This document shows, piece after piece, positions 9,304 through 16,354 of a DNA stretch of 64,000 bases. The stretch spans positions 1 to 64,000 of the forward strand of contig JAFEDT010000003.1 of NCBI GenBank assembly GCA_018241445.1. The letters run 5' to 3'. Position numbers and translations under genes: made by a program. Position 1 is the first letter of the stretch. Each line of letters opens with the position of its first letter. A model generated the notes under the pieces. The model saw only the letters and a program-made list of their open reading frames with translations. It was not told the DNA's origin and ran no database searches. Source of the stretch: Pseudomonadota bacterium (GTDB lineage: Bacteria; Pseudomonadota; Gammaproteobacteria; Steroidobacterales; Steroidobacteraceae).

Positions 9304-10557
9304 TCAGTGCGCCACCGCGGCAGCCGCGGCCTCATCGATCAGGTTGCCGTCGCGGAAGCGCTCCAGCGTGAAAGGTGCATTGACGGGGTGCGGTGCATCG
9401 TGGGCGATGGTCCAGGCGAACAGGTGCGCCGAGCCCGGCGTCGCCTTGAAACCGCCCGTGCCCCAGCCGCAGTTCAGGTACAGCCCTGGCACCGGGGTCT
9501 TGCCGAGGATGGGGGAGCGGTCGGGGGTGACATCAACGATGCCGCCCCAGCAGCGCAGCATGCGCAGGCGGCGGAACATCGGGAACAGCTCGCAGATGGC
9601 CTCCAGCGCGTGCGCCGTGATGTGCGGGCCACCGCGCTGGGTGTAGGAGTTGTAGGCGTCGGTGCCGGCGCCGATGACCAGTTCGCCCTTGTCGGACTGG
9701 CTGATGTAGGCGTGAATGGAGTTGGACATGACCACGCAGGGAAATATCGGCTTGACCGGTTCGGACACCAGCGCCTGCAGCGGGTAGCTGCTGAGCGGTA
9801 CGCGCACCCCGGCCATATCCATGATGACACTCGAGTGCCCGGCAGCGCTGACGCCGACCTTGGGTGCGCGGATGGCGCCGCGGGTGGTCTGCACCCCGGC
9901 AACAGCGCCGCTGTCCGCGCGCAGGATCCCCGTCACCTCGCAGTTTTCGATGATGTCGACGCCCAGGGCGTCGGCGGCGCGCGCATACCCCCAGGCCACC
10001 GCGTCGTGTCGCGCGGTGCCGCCGCCGCGCTGCAGGGCGCCGCCGAGCACGGGGTAGCGGATGTCGGTAATCTTCAGGACCGGGCAGAAGGCCTGCGCCT
10101 GCTGCGGGCTGAGCCACTCGTTCTGCACGCCGTTGGCGCGATTGGCGAACACGTGCCGCCGGAACACCTGAACGTCATGCACGGTGTGCGCCAGCATCAG
10201 CACGCCACGCGGGGAGAACATGACGTTGTAGTTCAGTTCCTGCGACAGGCCCGACCACATCTGCAGTGCGTGGTCATAGAGCGCGGCACTCTCGTCGAAC
10301 AGGTAGTTCGAACGGATGATGGTGGTGTTGCGCCCGGTATTGCCGCCGCCGATCCAGCCCTTTTCCAGCACCGCTACGCGGCGGATTCCGTGCTCGCGCG
10401 CCAGGTAGTAGGCCGCGCCCAGGCCGTGACCGCCGCCGCCGACGATCAGCGCGTCATAGGAAGGCTGCGGCTCGGGGCTGCGCCACTGCGCGCTCCAGCC
10501 TCGCTGTCCGCCGAGGCCGCGCCGCAACAAAGACCAGGCGGAAAATGATCGCTGCAC
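9304..10557 (-). CDS. soxB: Sarcosine oxidase beta subunit
   Basis: A 417-residue flavoprotein with the DAO fold. The N-terminus [17 protein letters not shown] and the FAD motif [18 protein letters not shown] are typical of Sox[16 protein letters not shown] contains the His to which FMN is covalently linked in family members. It is the catalytic subunit that oxidises the sarcosine methyl group with noncovalent FAD, passing electrons to FMN and O2. It is first in the leftward operon soxB-soxD-soxA-soxG-DMGDH, so the promoter should lie in the 10558-10805 gap, which contains two perfect inverted repeats. Confidence 0.95.
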   Translation of the reverse strand: MQRSFSAWSLLRRGLGGQRGWSAQWRSPEPQPSYDALIVGGGGHGLGAAYYLAREHGIRRVAVLEKGWIGGGNTGRNTTIIRSNYLFDESAALYDHALQMWSGLSQELNYNVMFSPRGVLMLAHTVHDVQVFRRHVFANRANGVQNEWLSPQQAQAFCPVLKITDIRYPVLGGALQRGGGTARHDAVAWGYARAADALGVDIIENCEVTGILRADSGAVAGVQTTRGAIRAPKVGVSAAGHSSVIMDMAGVRVPLSSYPLQALVSEPVKPIFPCVVMSNSIHAYISQSDKGELVIGAGTDAYNSYTQRGGPHITAHALEAICELFPMFRRLRMLRCWGGIVDVTPDRSPILGKTPVPGLYLNCGWGTGGFKATPGSAHLFAWTIAHDAPHPVNAPFTLERFRDGNLIDEAAAAAVAH

Positions 10558-10676
10558 TGATGCCCCCGAACCTTGGGTCCCGCCGACTCCTGCGCACGCT
10601 GACCGCGCCGCGCATCATGCGCTCCAGAGGTTCGCCAGACGAGCACAGGACCGCCCCGCACCATGTACAAATGCGA

Positions 10677-10698
10677 CATCGGCGCCCGGGCGCCGATG
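10677..10698. promoter_or_regulatory. 22-bp perfect palindrome between soxB and the DUF4142 gene
   Basis: Eleven bases (CATCGGCGCCC) are followed at once by their exact reverse complement. The palindrome lies 120 bases upstream of soxB and 108 bases upstream of the divergent DUF4142 gene. With no loop it is more plausible as a dimer-binding operator than as an RNA hairpin. The cognate regulator is unknown; the GbdR-like AraC protein at 121-1173 is one candidate by context only. Confidence 0.5.
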
Positions 10699-10720
10699 GG
10701 GATCCGGGAACGCCCTTGCG

Positions 10721-10733
10721 GGATGTGACATCC
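10721..10733. promoter_or_regulatory. Second inverted repeat in the sox/DUF4142 divergent region
   Basis: GGATGT and ACATCC flank a single central base, a perfect 13-base dyad 73 bases upstream of the DUF4142 start. It lies 22 bases from the larger palindrome. Position and symmetry suggest an operator; its specificity is unknown. Confidence 0.35.
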
Positions 10734-10805
10734 AAGCTTCATGAGGGTTGTTCGTGGCCCGCCGGCGAGGGCATGGCGGGTCACACTGGCTAAGGAGAAT
10801 CGACG

Positions 10806-11348
10806 ATGAACATGAAGCACATTTCGGGCGCGGGCCTGCTGCTGGCCATCTGTGGCAGCGCCTGGGCACAGGGCGGGGCCGCGAGCGCGGCCGGCGGCCC
10901 TTCGGATCCGCAGATTGCGCAGATCGTGGTAACCGCCAACCAGGTCGACATCGACGCCGGCAAGCTGGCGAAGTCCAGGGGGCATGCCGCCGACGTCCGG
11001 GCCTTTGCCCAGCGCATGGTCACGGACCACAGTGGCGTAAACCAGGCGGCAGTCGCCCTGGTGACGCGCCTGCACGTGACGCCGGAGGCCAGTGCCACCA
11101 GTGACAGCTTGCACAAAGGCGGTGAGGACAATCTGGCGGCGCTGCACAAACTGCACGGCAGCGCCTTCGACCGTGCGTACATCGACCACGAGGTGGCTTA
11201 CCACCAGGCCGTGATCGATGCGATGGACCACACGCTCATCCCCGACGCCCAGAATGCCGATCTGAAGGCGCTGCTGGTCAAGGTGCGGCCGGCGTTTGTG
11301 GCACACCTGGAGCACGCGAAGGAACTGCAGGCAAAGCTGGGCAAGTAG
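10806..11348 (+). CDS. DUF4142 family exported protein
   Basis: A 180-residue protein with a signal peptide (cleavage near AWAQG) and a helical DUF4142 domain: DIDAGKLAKSRGHAADVRAF, then VTDHSGVNQAA and FDRAYIDHEVAYHQAVIDAMD. DUF4142 proteins are periplasmic four-helix-bundle, ferritin-like proteins with conserved His residues and no settled function. AAGGAG is placed well before the ATG. It begins a three-gene operon with a blue copper protein and an ECF sigma factor, which suggests an envelope or metal/oxidative stress role. The stop lies inside a short CAAGTAG direct repeat. Confidence 0.85.
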   Translation: MNMKHISGAGLLLAICGSAWAQGGAASAAGGPSDPQIAQIVVTANQVDIDAGKLAKSRGHAADVRAFAQRMVTDHSGVNQAAVALVTRLHVTPEASATSDSLHKGGEDNLAALHKLHGSAFDRAYIDHEVAYHQAVIDAMDHTLIPDAQNADLKALLVKVRPAFVAHLEHAKELQAKLGK

Positions 11349-11356
11349 CAAGTAGC

Positions 11357-11698
11357 ATGCGCTGCGGTCCGCTGCTGGCGCTGATCGGCCTCGCTGCCTT
11401 CGGTCCTGCGGCAGCGGCGCCCGCCGCGGCAGCGGCACCCGCCGCAGTGGCCGGGCCAACGGTCGTCATCGAGGCCATGCGCTTCGAACCGGCGGTGCTG
11501 ACCGTGCGGCGCGGCGAGCGGGTGGTTTGGGTGAACCGCGACCTGTTTCCCCACACCGTCACCGCAACTGGCAAGGCGTTCGATTCAGGCGAGATTGCCG
11601 CCGGCGCCTCGTGGAGTTTCCTCGCCAGGAAGCGCGGCTCGTATGCTTATGGCTGCACCCTGCACCCGACCATGAAGGGGCAACTGATTGTCCGTTGA
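11357..11698 (+). CDS. Exported cupredoxin (amicyanin/plastocyanin-like blue copper protein)
   Basis: A 113-residue protein: a signal peptide and Ala/Pro-rich linker of about 33 residues, then one cupredoxin domain. The type 1 copper ligands are visible: the first His in DLFPHTVTA, and Cys, His and Met in GCTLHPTMKG. It should be a small periplasmic electron-transfer protein. It starts eight bases after the DUF4142 gene and its 3' end abuts the ECF sigma gene, so the three are probably co-transcribed. The electron partner cannot be told; it could serve a periplasmic oxidase or dehydrogenase. Confidence 0.85.
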   Translation: MRCGPLLALIGLAAFGPAAAAPAAAAAPAAVAGPTVVIEAMRFEPAVLTVRRGERVVWVNRDLFPHTVTATGKAFDSGEIAAGASWSFLARKRGSYAYGCTLHPTMKGQLIVR

Positions 11699-11702
11699 AC
11701 CC

Positions 11703-12380
11703 ATGGCTTCCACGATCGCCGACCCGCTGTTGCGCGCTGACGATGAGCCGACCCTGGTGCGCCGGGCCAGCAGCGGCGATCACGCGGCATTTGCAGCGCT
11801 CATGCGCCGCCATAACCGGCGACTGTATCGCCTGGCGCGCGCCTCGCTGCGCGATGCGACCGAGGCCGAGGACGCGCTGCAGGATGCCTACCTGCATGCC
11901 TATCGCTCGCTGGCGGGATTTCGCGGCGAGTGCGCGCTGTCGACCTGGCTCACCCGCCTGGTGCTCAACGAATGCCTGCAACGCCGGCGACGCAGCCTGC
12001 GCCGCGGCAATGTCGTGACCCTGGTGAGTGCGGACGCGGCAGCGTCGCATGCCGCGCAGGTGGCCGAAGACGAACTGCGCCGGCCGGAACGGGGTGCGGA
12101 TCGTGCGCAGCTGCGGGACATCCTGGAACTGAAGGTGGCGCAGTTGCCGGATGCCTACCGGGTCGTGTTCGTGCTGCGTGCCGTGGAGGAGCAGAGCGTG
12201 GCCGAAACGGCCGAAGCCCTCGGGATCACGCCGGAGACCGTACGCAGCCGCTATTTCCGGGCCCGCGGCCTGTTGCGCGAATCCCTGGCCCGGGATGTGG
12301 ACATCGTGGAGCGCGACCTGTTCGAATTTGGTGGTCAGCGCTGCGACCGACTGGTTGCGCGCGTGCTGGCGCGGCTGTAG
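11703..12380 (+). CDS. ECF-type RNA polymerase sigma factor
   Basis: A 225-residue sigma-70 family protein with region 2 (ATEAEDALQDAYLHAYRSLA and the CALSTWLTRLVLNE segment) and region 4 (LPDAYRVVFVLRAVEEQS, then AEALGITPETVRSRYFRARG). It would direct RNA polymerase to a stress or envelope regulon. ATG 11703 lies four bases after the cupredoxin stop; a TTG at 11688 overlapping that stop is an alternative. No anti-sigma gene follows, since the next gene is convergent. Control may be through the DUF4142 or cupredoxin products or an anti-sigma factor elsewhere. Confidence 0.9.
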   Translation: MASTIADPLLRADDEPTLVRRASSGDHAAFAALMRRHNRRLYRLARASLRDATEAEDALQDAYLHAYRSLAGFRGECALSTWLTRLVLNECLQRRRRSLRRGNVVTLVSADAAASHAAQVAEDELRRPERGADRAQLRDILELKVAQLPDAYRVVFVLRAVEEQSVAETAEALGITPETVRSRYFRARGLLRESLARDVDIVERDLFEFGGQRCDRLVARVLARL

Positions 12381-12388
12381 CGCGCGAT

Positions 12389-13906
12389 CTAGCGACCCGC
12401 CTGGTGGGAGGCCAGGGTGCCGATGTGGCGGTGGCCCTTGAGGGCGTACCACAGCAGCCCGGCTCCCAGGATCACGCCCGTGTACACGAAGGCGCCCCAG
12501 GTGTTGTACCAGGGCGTACCGTAGACCGCTGCGCGCGGCCAGGCGAGGTTGAGGGCCATGCCGGCGCCCCACAGCACCGCGAGGATGTTGACCGGCATGC
12601 CCCAGGCACCCATGGTGAAGTAGCCGCCCGCCGCGAGATCCGCTGGAGGCCATTGACCGCGCAGGCGCTTCAGCAGCAGCGGCACGGTAACCATCAGGTA
12701 CGCCAGGTAGATCATGATCACGGCGATCGAGGTGATCACGGTGAAGATCTTCGGCTGCCCGATGTTGATGACCAGGATCAGTGCGGCGATCACCCCGATG
12801 GCGACGGCTGGCGCGATCGGTGTCTGGGTCTGCGCGTTTACACGCGCCAGCTTCTCTCCGAAGGGCAGTGCGTTGTCGCGCGCCATGGCGAAGGTCAGGC
12901 GGATGGCAGCCGTATGCACTGCCAGCGAACACACACTGACCGCGACCACGATACACACCAGGAACAGGGTTCCCAGCGGTCCCCACATCACCTGTTCGAC
13001 GATGTATTGCAGTCCGCCCCCACTGCTGGCTATCTGCGGGTCGCGCAGGTTGGGGGCAGCCAGGATGGCGAACACCAGGATGGCGCCGCCGATGACGAAC
13101 GAGGCGAGGATGGCCCGCAGTATTGCCTTGGGCGCGGTGCGCCGCGGTTCCACGGTCTCCTCTCCCAGCGAACTTGCAGTGTCGAAGCCGTACATCACGT
13201 AACCTGAGGCGAGGGAGGCGATGAGGAAAGCGCCCAGATAGCCGCCGCTGGTACCGGCGCCGTAGCCGCCGGTCGTGAAGAAAACGGCCGGGCCGCGAAC
13301 CGCGTGCAGTCCCAGGATGATCGCGATCAGGCAGGCGGCGATGAGCTCGATGAAGACACCCGCGCTGTTGATCATGGCCATCAGCCGCACCCCGAGGGCG
13401 TTGATCACCGTGGTGAACAGGATCAGGGCCGATCCAAGCACGACCGCGTTGGTGGCAAAGTCATAGGCACCCTTGCCGTCGCCGACGATCTGGAAACCGT
13501 GCCAGATGAGCGGCAGGTTCAATTGCAGCGCCAGCACCACCGCCGCCAGCGACACGATCGACGCAGTGAGCATCAGCCAGCCCGCGGACCAGGCGATCAC
13601 CCGGCTGCCGAGCTGTTTGGACCAGTTGTAGACGGAACCGGCGATAGGGTACTTGGCAGCCAACTCCATGAAACAAAGAGCAACGGCGAGCTGCCCGACC
13701 AGCACCATCGGCCACGACCACAGGTAGGCGGGTCCGGCGGTGCCGAACCCGAAGTAGAAGAGCTGGAAAGTGCCGGTGAGGATCGAGATGTAGCTGACGC
13801 CGGCGGCGAAGCTGCCGAACTTCCCGATTCCGCGATCGAGCGACTCCTTGTACCCGAAGTGCTCCATGCCGCTGTCGGTGCGCGCAGCTTCGGCGTGCTT
13901 GTTCAT
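12389..13906 (-). CDS. APC superfamily amino acid/amine permease
   Basis: A 505-residue membrane protein with about 12 hydrophobic helices. The entry HFGYKESLDRGIGKFGSFAA, the ELAAKYPIAGSVYNW stretch in the third helix region and FDTASSLGEETVEPRR are typical of the APC amino acid/choline transporter branch that includes yeast Hnm1. It is divergent from the fused betI-betB gene across a 227-base gap, so it may import choline, betaine or another amine under BetI control. That substrate is a context inference; amino acid uptake is the alternative. No BetT/BCCT transporter is present in the window. Confidence 0.85.
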   Translation of the reverse strand: MNKHAEAARTDSGMEHFGYKESLDRGIGKFGSFAAGVSYISILTGTFQLFYFGFGTAGPAYLWSWPMVLVGQLAVALCFMELAAKYPIAGSVYNWSKQLGSRVIAWSAGWLMLTASIVSLAAVVLALQLNLPLIWHGFQIVGDGKGAYDFATNAVVLGSALILFTTVINALGVRLMAMINSAGVFIELIAACLIAIILGLHAVRGPAVFFTTGGYGAGTSGGYLGAFLIASLASGYVMYGFDTASSLGEETVEPRRTAPKAILRAILASFVIGGAILVFAILAAPNLRDPQIASSGGGLQYIVEQVMWGPLGTLFLVCIVVAVSVCSLAVHTAAIRLTFAMARDNALPFGEKLARVNAQTQTPIAPAVAIGVIAALILVINIGQPKIFTVITSIAVIMIYLAYLMVTVPLLLKRLRGQWPPADLAAGGYFTMGAWGMPVNILAVLWGAGMALNLAWPRAAVYGTPWYNTWGAFVYTGVILGAGLLWYALKGHRHIGTLASHQAGR

Positions 13907-14133
13907 TGCCTCTGGTATCCCCCTCGTCCAATGGCCGGGTTGCCCAGCCGACTTGACCCGGGAGCCTTTCCGACATCATCATCCGGGCCAAGGCTTGAAT
14001 AGCCGTTTAACGGACAGCCTGTCAAGTACCATAAGTAGCGGCAAGTCTCTGAGTGATCAAGGGGTATCAGCATTGAAGCGACGGTCGGGCAACCCCCGGA
14101 CCGTGGACTCCGACAGCACCCTGGAATTCTCCG

Positions 14134-16341
14134 TTGAATAAACGATCAACGACCACCAGACGAGCCGCGCCGAGGCGCCCGGCGGGGCGGCGGCCTGCGC
14201 AGGAACCGCGGACCAACCGGCGTCCCGCGCAAGACGTACGGGCTGACCGGCGTCCGGCGCAAGACATACGGGCTCACCGGCGTCCCGCGCAGGCCCCGGT
14301 GCGTGACGACCTGGAGGAGGTGCGGCGCGCGCAACTCGTCGAGGTGACGATCGACAGCCTGGCCGCGGTCGGTTACGTCGATACCACGCTGGCGCAGATC
14401 GCGCAGCGCGCCGGGGTGTCGACCGGCCTGGTGGCGCACTACTTCGGCGACAAGGATGGTCTGCTGGAAGCCACCTTCCGCACGCTCTCACGCGGCATCG
14501 CAGTGCGTGTGCGCTCGCGGCTGCGGCTTGCCGGCAGCCCGCGCGAGCGCGTGCAGGCGGTAATCGACACCAACCTGGCGCCCGAGGAGTTCGATCGTCG
14601 TACCGGAACGGCATGGCTGGCGTTCTGGGGACAGGTGTTGCACGTCGGCGGCCTGAAGCGTGTGCAGACGGCCTATCAGCGCCGCATGCTCTCGAACCTG
14701 CGCAGCGATTTGAAGCGCATGATCCCCGTTGGGGAAGCGGCGCCGCTGGCGGCAATGATCGCCGCGATGATCGACGGGGTGTGGTTGCGCGCCGCGCTGT
14801 CCCAGTGGCAGGAAGCAGACAGCGAAAGTGCGCGCGCCCTGCTCACGGCTTTTGTCGACGGACGCCTTGCCGAACTGGGCAGCGCCGCCGCTCCCGCGGC
14901 GCGTAACTCGCTTGCGGCTCTGCCGGCCAGGGGCCGCGTGCGCTTCAAGGTGCACAACCCCGCCACCGGCGAGGTCCTGGCGGAGCTGACCGCAGATGGC
15001 GCGGCGCAGATCGATGCCGCCGTGGCGCGCGCGGAACAGGCGCAGGTGGGATGGGCTGCTCTTGCGGGGGCCGCGCGCGGCCGCATTCTGTTGCGCGCCG
15101 CGCAACTGCTGCGCGAGCGCAATGATGAGCTGGCCCTGCTGGAGACCCGCAATACCGGCAAGCCGATCCAGGAGACCCGCGCGGTGGACGTGGTGTCTGG
15201 AGCGGAGTGCCTGGAATACTTCGGTGGGCTGGCCGCGGGCATCGCCGGCGAACACCTGGACCTGGGGCCGGCGGCCTTCGGCTACACACGCCGCGAACCG
15301 CTCGGGGTCGTGGCGGGCATCGGCGCCTGGAACTACCCGCTGCAGATAGCCTGCTGGAAGGCTGCGCCCGCCCTGGCCTGCGGCAATGCGGTGATCTTCA
15401 AACCCGCGGAACTGACGCCACTGACTGCCATGCGGCTGGAGGAAGTATTCCGCGAGGCCGGGCTGCCGCCGGGAGTGTTCCAGGTGGTGCAGGGGATGGC
15501 GGACACCGGCCGGCTGCTGACGCGCCATCCACGCATCCGCAAGATTTCCCTCACCGGCGAGGTCGGCACCGGCAAGGCCGTGATGGCCGATGCCGCAGCG
15601 ACGCTCAAACAGGTGACGCTGGAGCTGGGCGGCAAGTCACCGCTGATCGTGTTCGCGGACGCCGCGCTCGACAATGCGGTCTCGGGGGCACTGCTGGGCA
15701 ATTTCTACTCCGCCGGCGAGGTGTGCTCCAACGCCACGCGGGTGTTCGTGCAGCGCGAGGTGCGCGCCGAGTTCGTCGAGCGGCTCCGCGCGCGCGTGGC
15801 GGCTATGCGCGTGGGTGATCCGCAGGATCCGGCCACCCAGGTGGGGGCGCTGATTTCCGGCGCGCACCTCGACAAGGTCATGGGCTTCATCGCCAGCGGC
15901 CGCCTGCAGGGTGCGCGACTGCAGACCGGCGGCCGGCGGGTGAGCGACGGCGCGCTGGCGCGCGGCAACTTCGTGGCGCCGACGGTGTTCGACGACTGTC
16001 GTGACGACATGGACATCGTGCGCCAGGAGATTTTCGGGCCGGTGATGTCGGTGCTGGAGTTCAGCGACGAGGAGGAGGTCGTCAGGCGCGCCAACGCCAC
16101 CGAGTTTGGCCTGGCGGCCGGGGTGTTCACCAACGATCTGACACGCGCGCATCGCGTCATCGCGCGGCTGCAGGCCGGCACCTGCTGGATCAATCACTAC
16201 AACATCACGCCGGTGGAACTGCCCTTCGGCGGCGTGAAGATGTCGGGCCTGGGGCGCGAAAACGGCCGCGCCGCCATCGAGCACTACACGCAACTCAAGA
16301 GTGTGTACGTGGCCATGGCCGACATCGAATCCCCTTACTGA
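14134..16341 (+). CDS. BetI-BetB fusion: TetR repressor joined to betaine aldehyde dehydrogenase
   Basis: One uninterrupted 735-residue frame joins two normally separate bet proteins. Residues 19-53 are an Arg-rich tail of 3.5 decapeptide repeats (RRPAQ...). Residues about 59-250 are a BetI-type TetR repressor, with HTH IAQRAGVSTGLVAHYFGDKD near 85-110 and BetI-specific FDRRTGTAWLAFWGQ. After a short Ala-rich linker, residues about 270-735 are an ALDH starting KVHNPATGEVLAE, lacking roughly the first 20 residues of normal BetB. Catalytic Asn400 (GAWNYP), Glu497 (LELGGKSP) and Cys531 (GEVCSNATR) are all present. It should oxidise betaine aldehyde to glycine betaine and may also repress bet transcription. 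The start is uncertain: TTG 14134, or GTG 14299, which removes the repeats. betA follows after 13 bases. Confidence 0.9.
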   Translation: MNKRSTTTRRAAPRRPAGRRPAQEPRTNRRPAQDVRADRRPAQDIRAHRRPAQAPVRDDLEEVRRAQLVEVTIDSLAAVGYVDTTLAQIAQRAGVSTGLVAHYFGDKDGLLEATFRTLSRGIAVRVRSRLRLAGSPRERVQAVIDTNLAPEEFDRRTGTAWLAFWGQVLHVGGLKRVQTAYQRRMLSNLRSDLKRMIPVGEAAPLAAMIAAMIDGVWLRAALSQWQEADSESARALLTAFVDGRLAELGSAAAPAARNSLAALPARGRVRFKVHNPATGEVLAELTADGAAQIDAAVARAEQAQVGWAALAGAARGRILLRAAQLLRERNDELALLETRNTGKPIQETRAVDVVSGAECLEYFGGLAAGIAGEHLDLGPAAFGYTRREPLGVVAGIGAWNYPLQIACWKAAPALACGNAVIFKPAELTPLTAMRLEEVFREAGLPPGVFQVVQGMADTGRLLTRHPRIRKISLTGEVGTGKAVMADAAATLKQVTLELGGKSPLIVFADAALDNAVSGALLGNFYSAGEVCSNATRVFVQREVRAEFVERLRARVAAMRVGDPQDPATQVGALISGAHLDKVMGFIASGRLQGARLQTGGRRVSDGALARGNFVAPTVFDDCRDDMDIVRQEIFGPVMSVLEFSDEEEVVRRANATEFGLAAGVFTNDLTRAHRVIARLQAGTCWINHYNITPVELPFGGVKMSGLGRENGRAAIEHYTQLKSVYVAMADIESPY
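14188..14298. repeat. 30-bp tandem repeats encoding or preceding the BetI N-terminus
   Basis: About 3.5 copies of a 30-base unit. The two best copies (14219-14248 and 14249-14278) differ at four bases; the flanking ones are more divergent. In the long reading frame they encode the decapeptide series RRPAQEPRTN, RRPAQDVRAD and RRPAQDIRAH. Since GTG 14299 gives a normal BetI start just after them, they could be either an Arg-rich DNA-contacting tail or untranslated tandem operator-like sites. Confidence 0.8.
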
Positions 16342-16354
16342 GGGCGCGCGGGCC

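Noticed and set aside
14134..16341. Two separate genes betI and betB with a hidden boundary
   Set aside because: No stop codon interrupts the frame between the domains, and no start with a ribosome site is evident at the BetB end. It is reported as a fusion, with sequencing error left as the main alternative.
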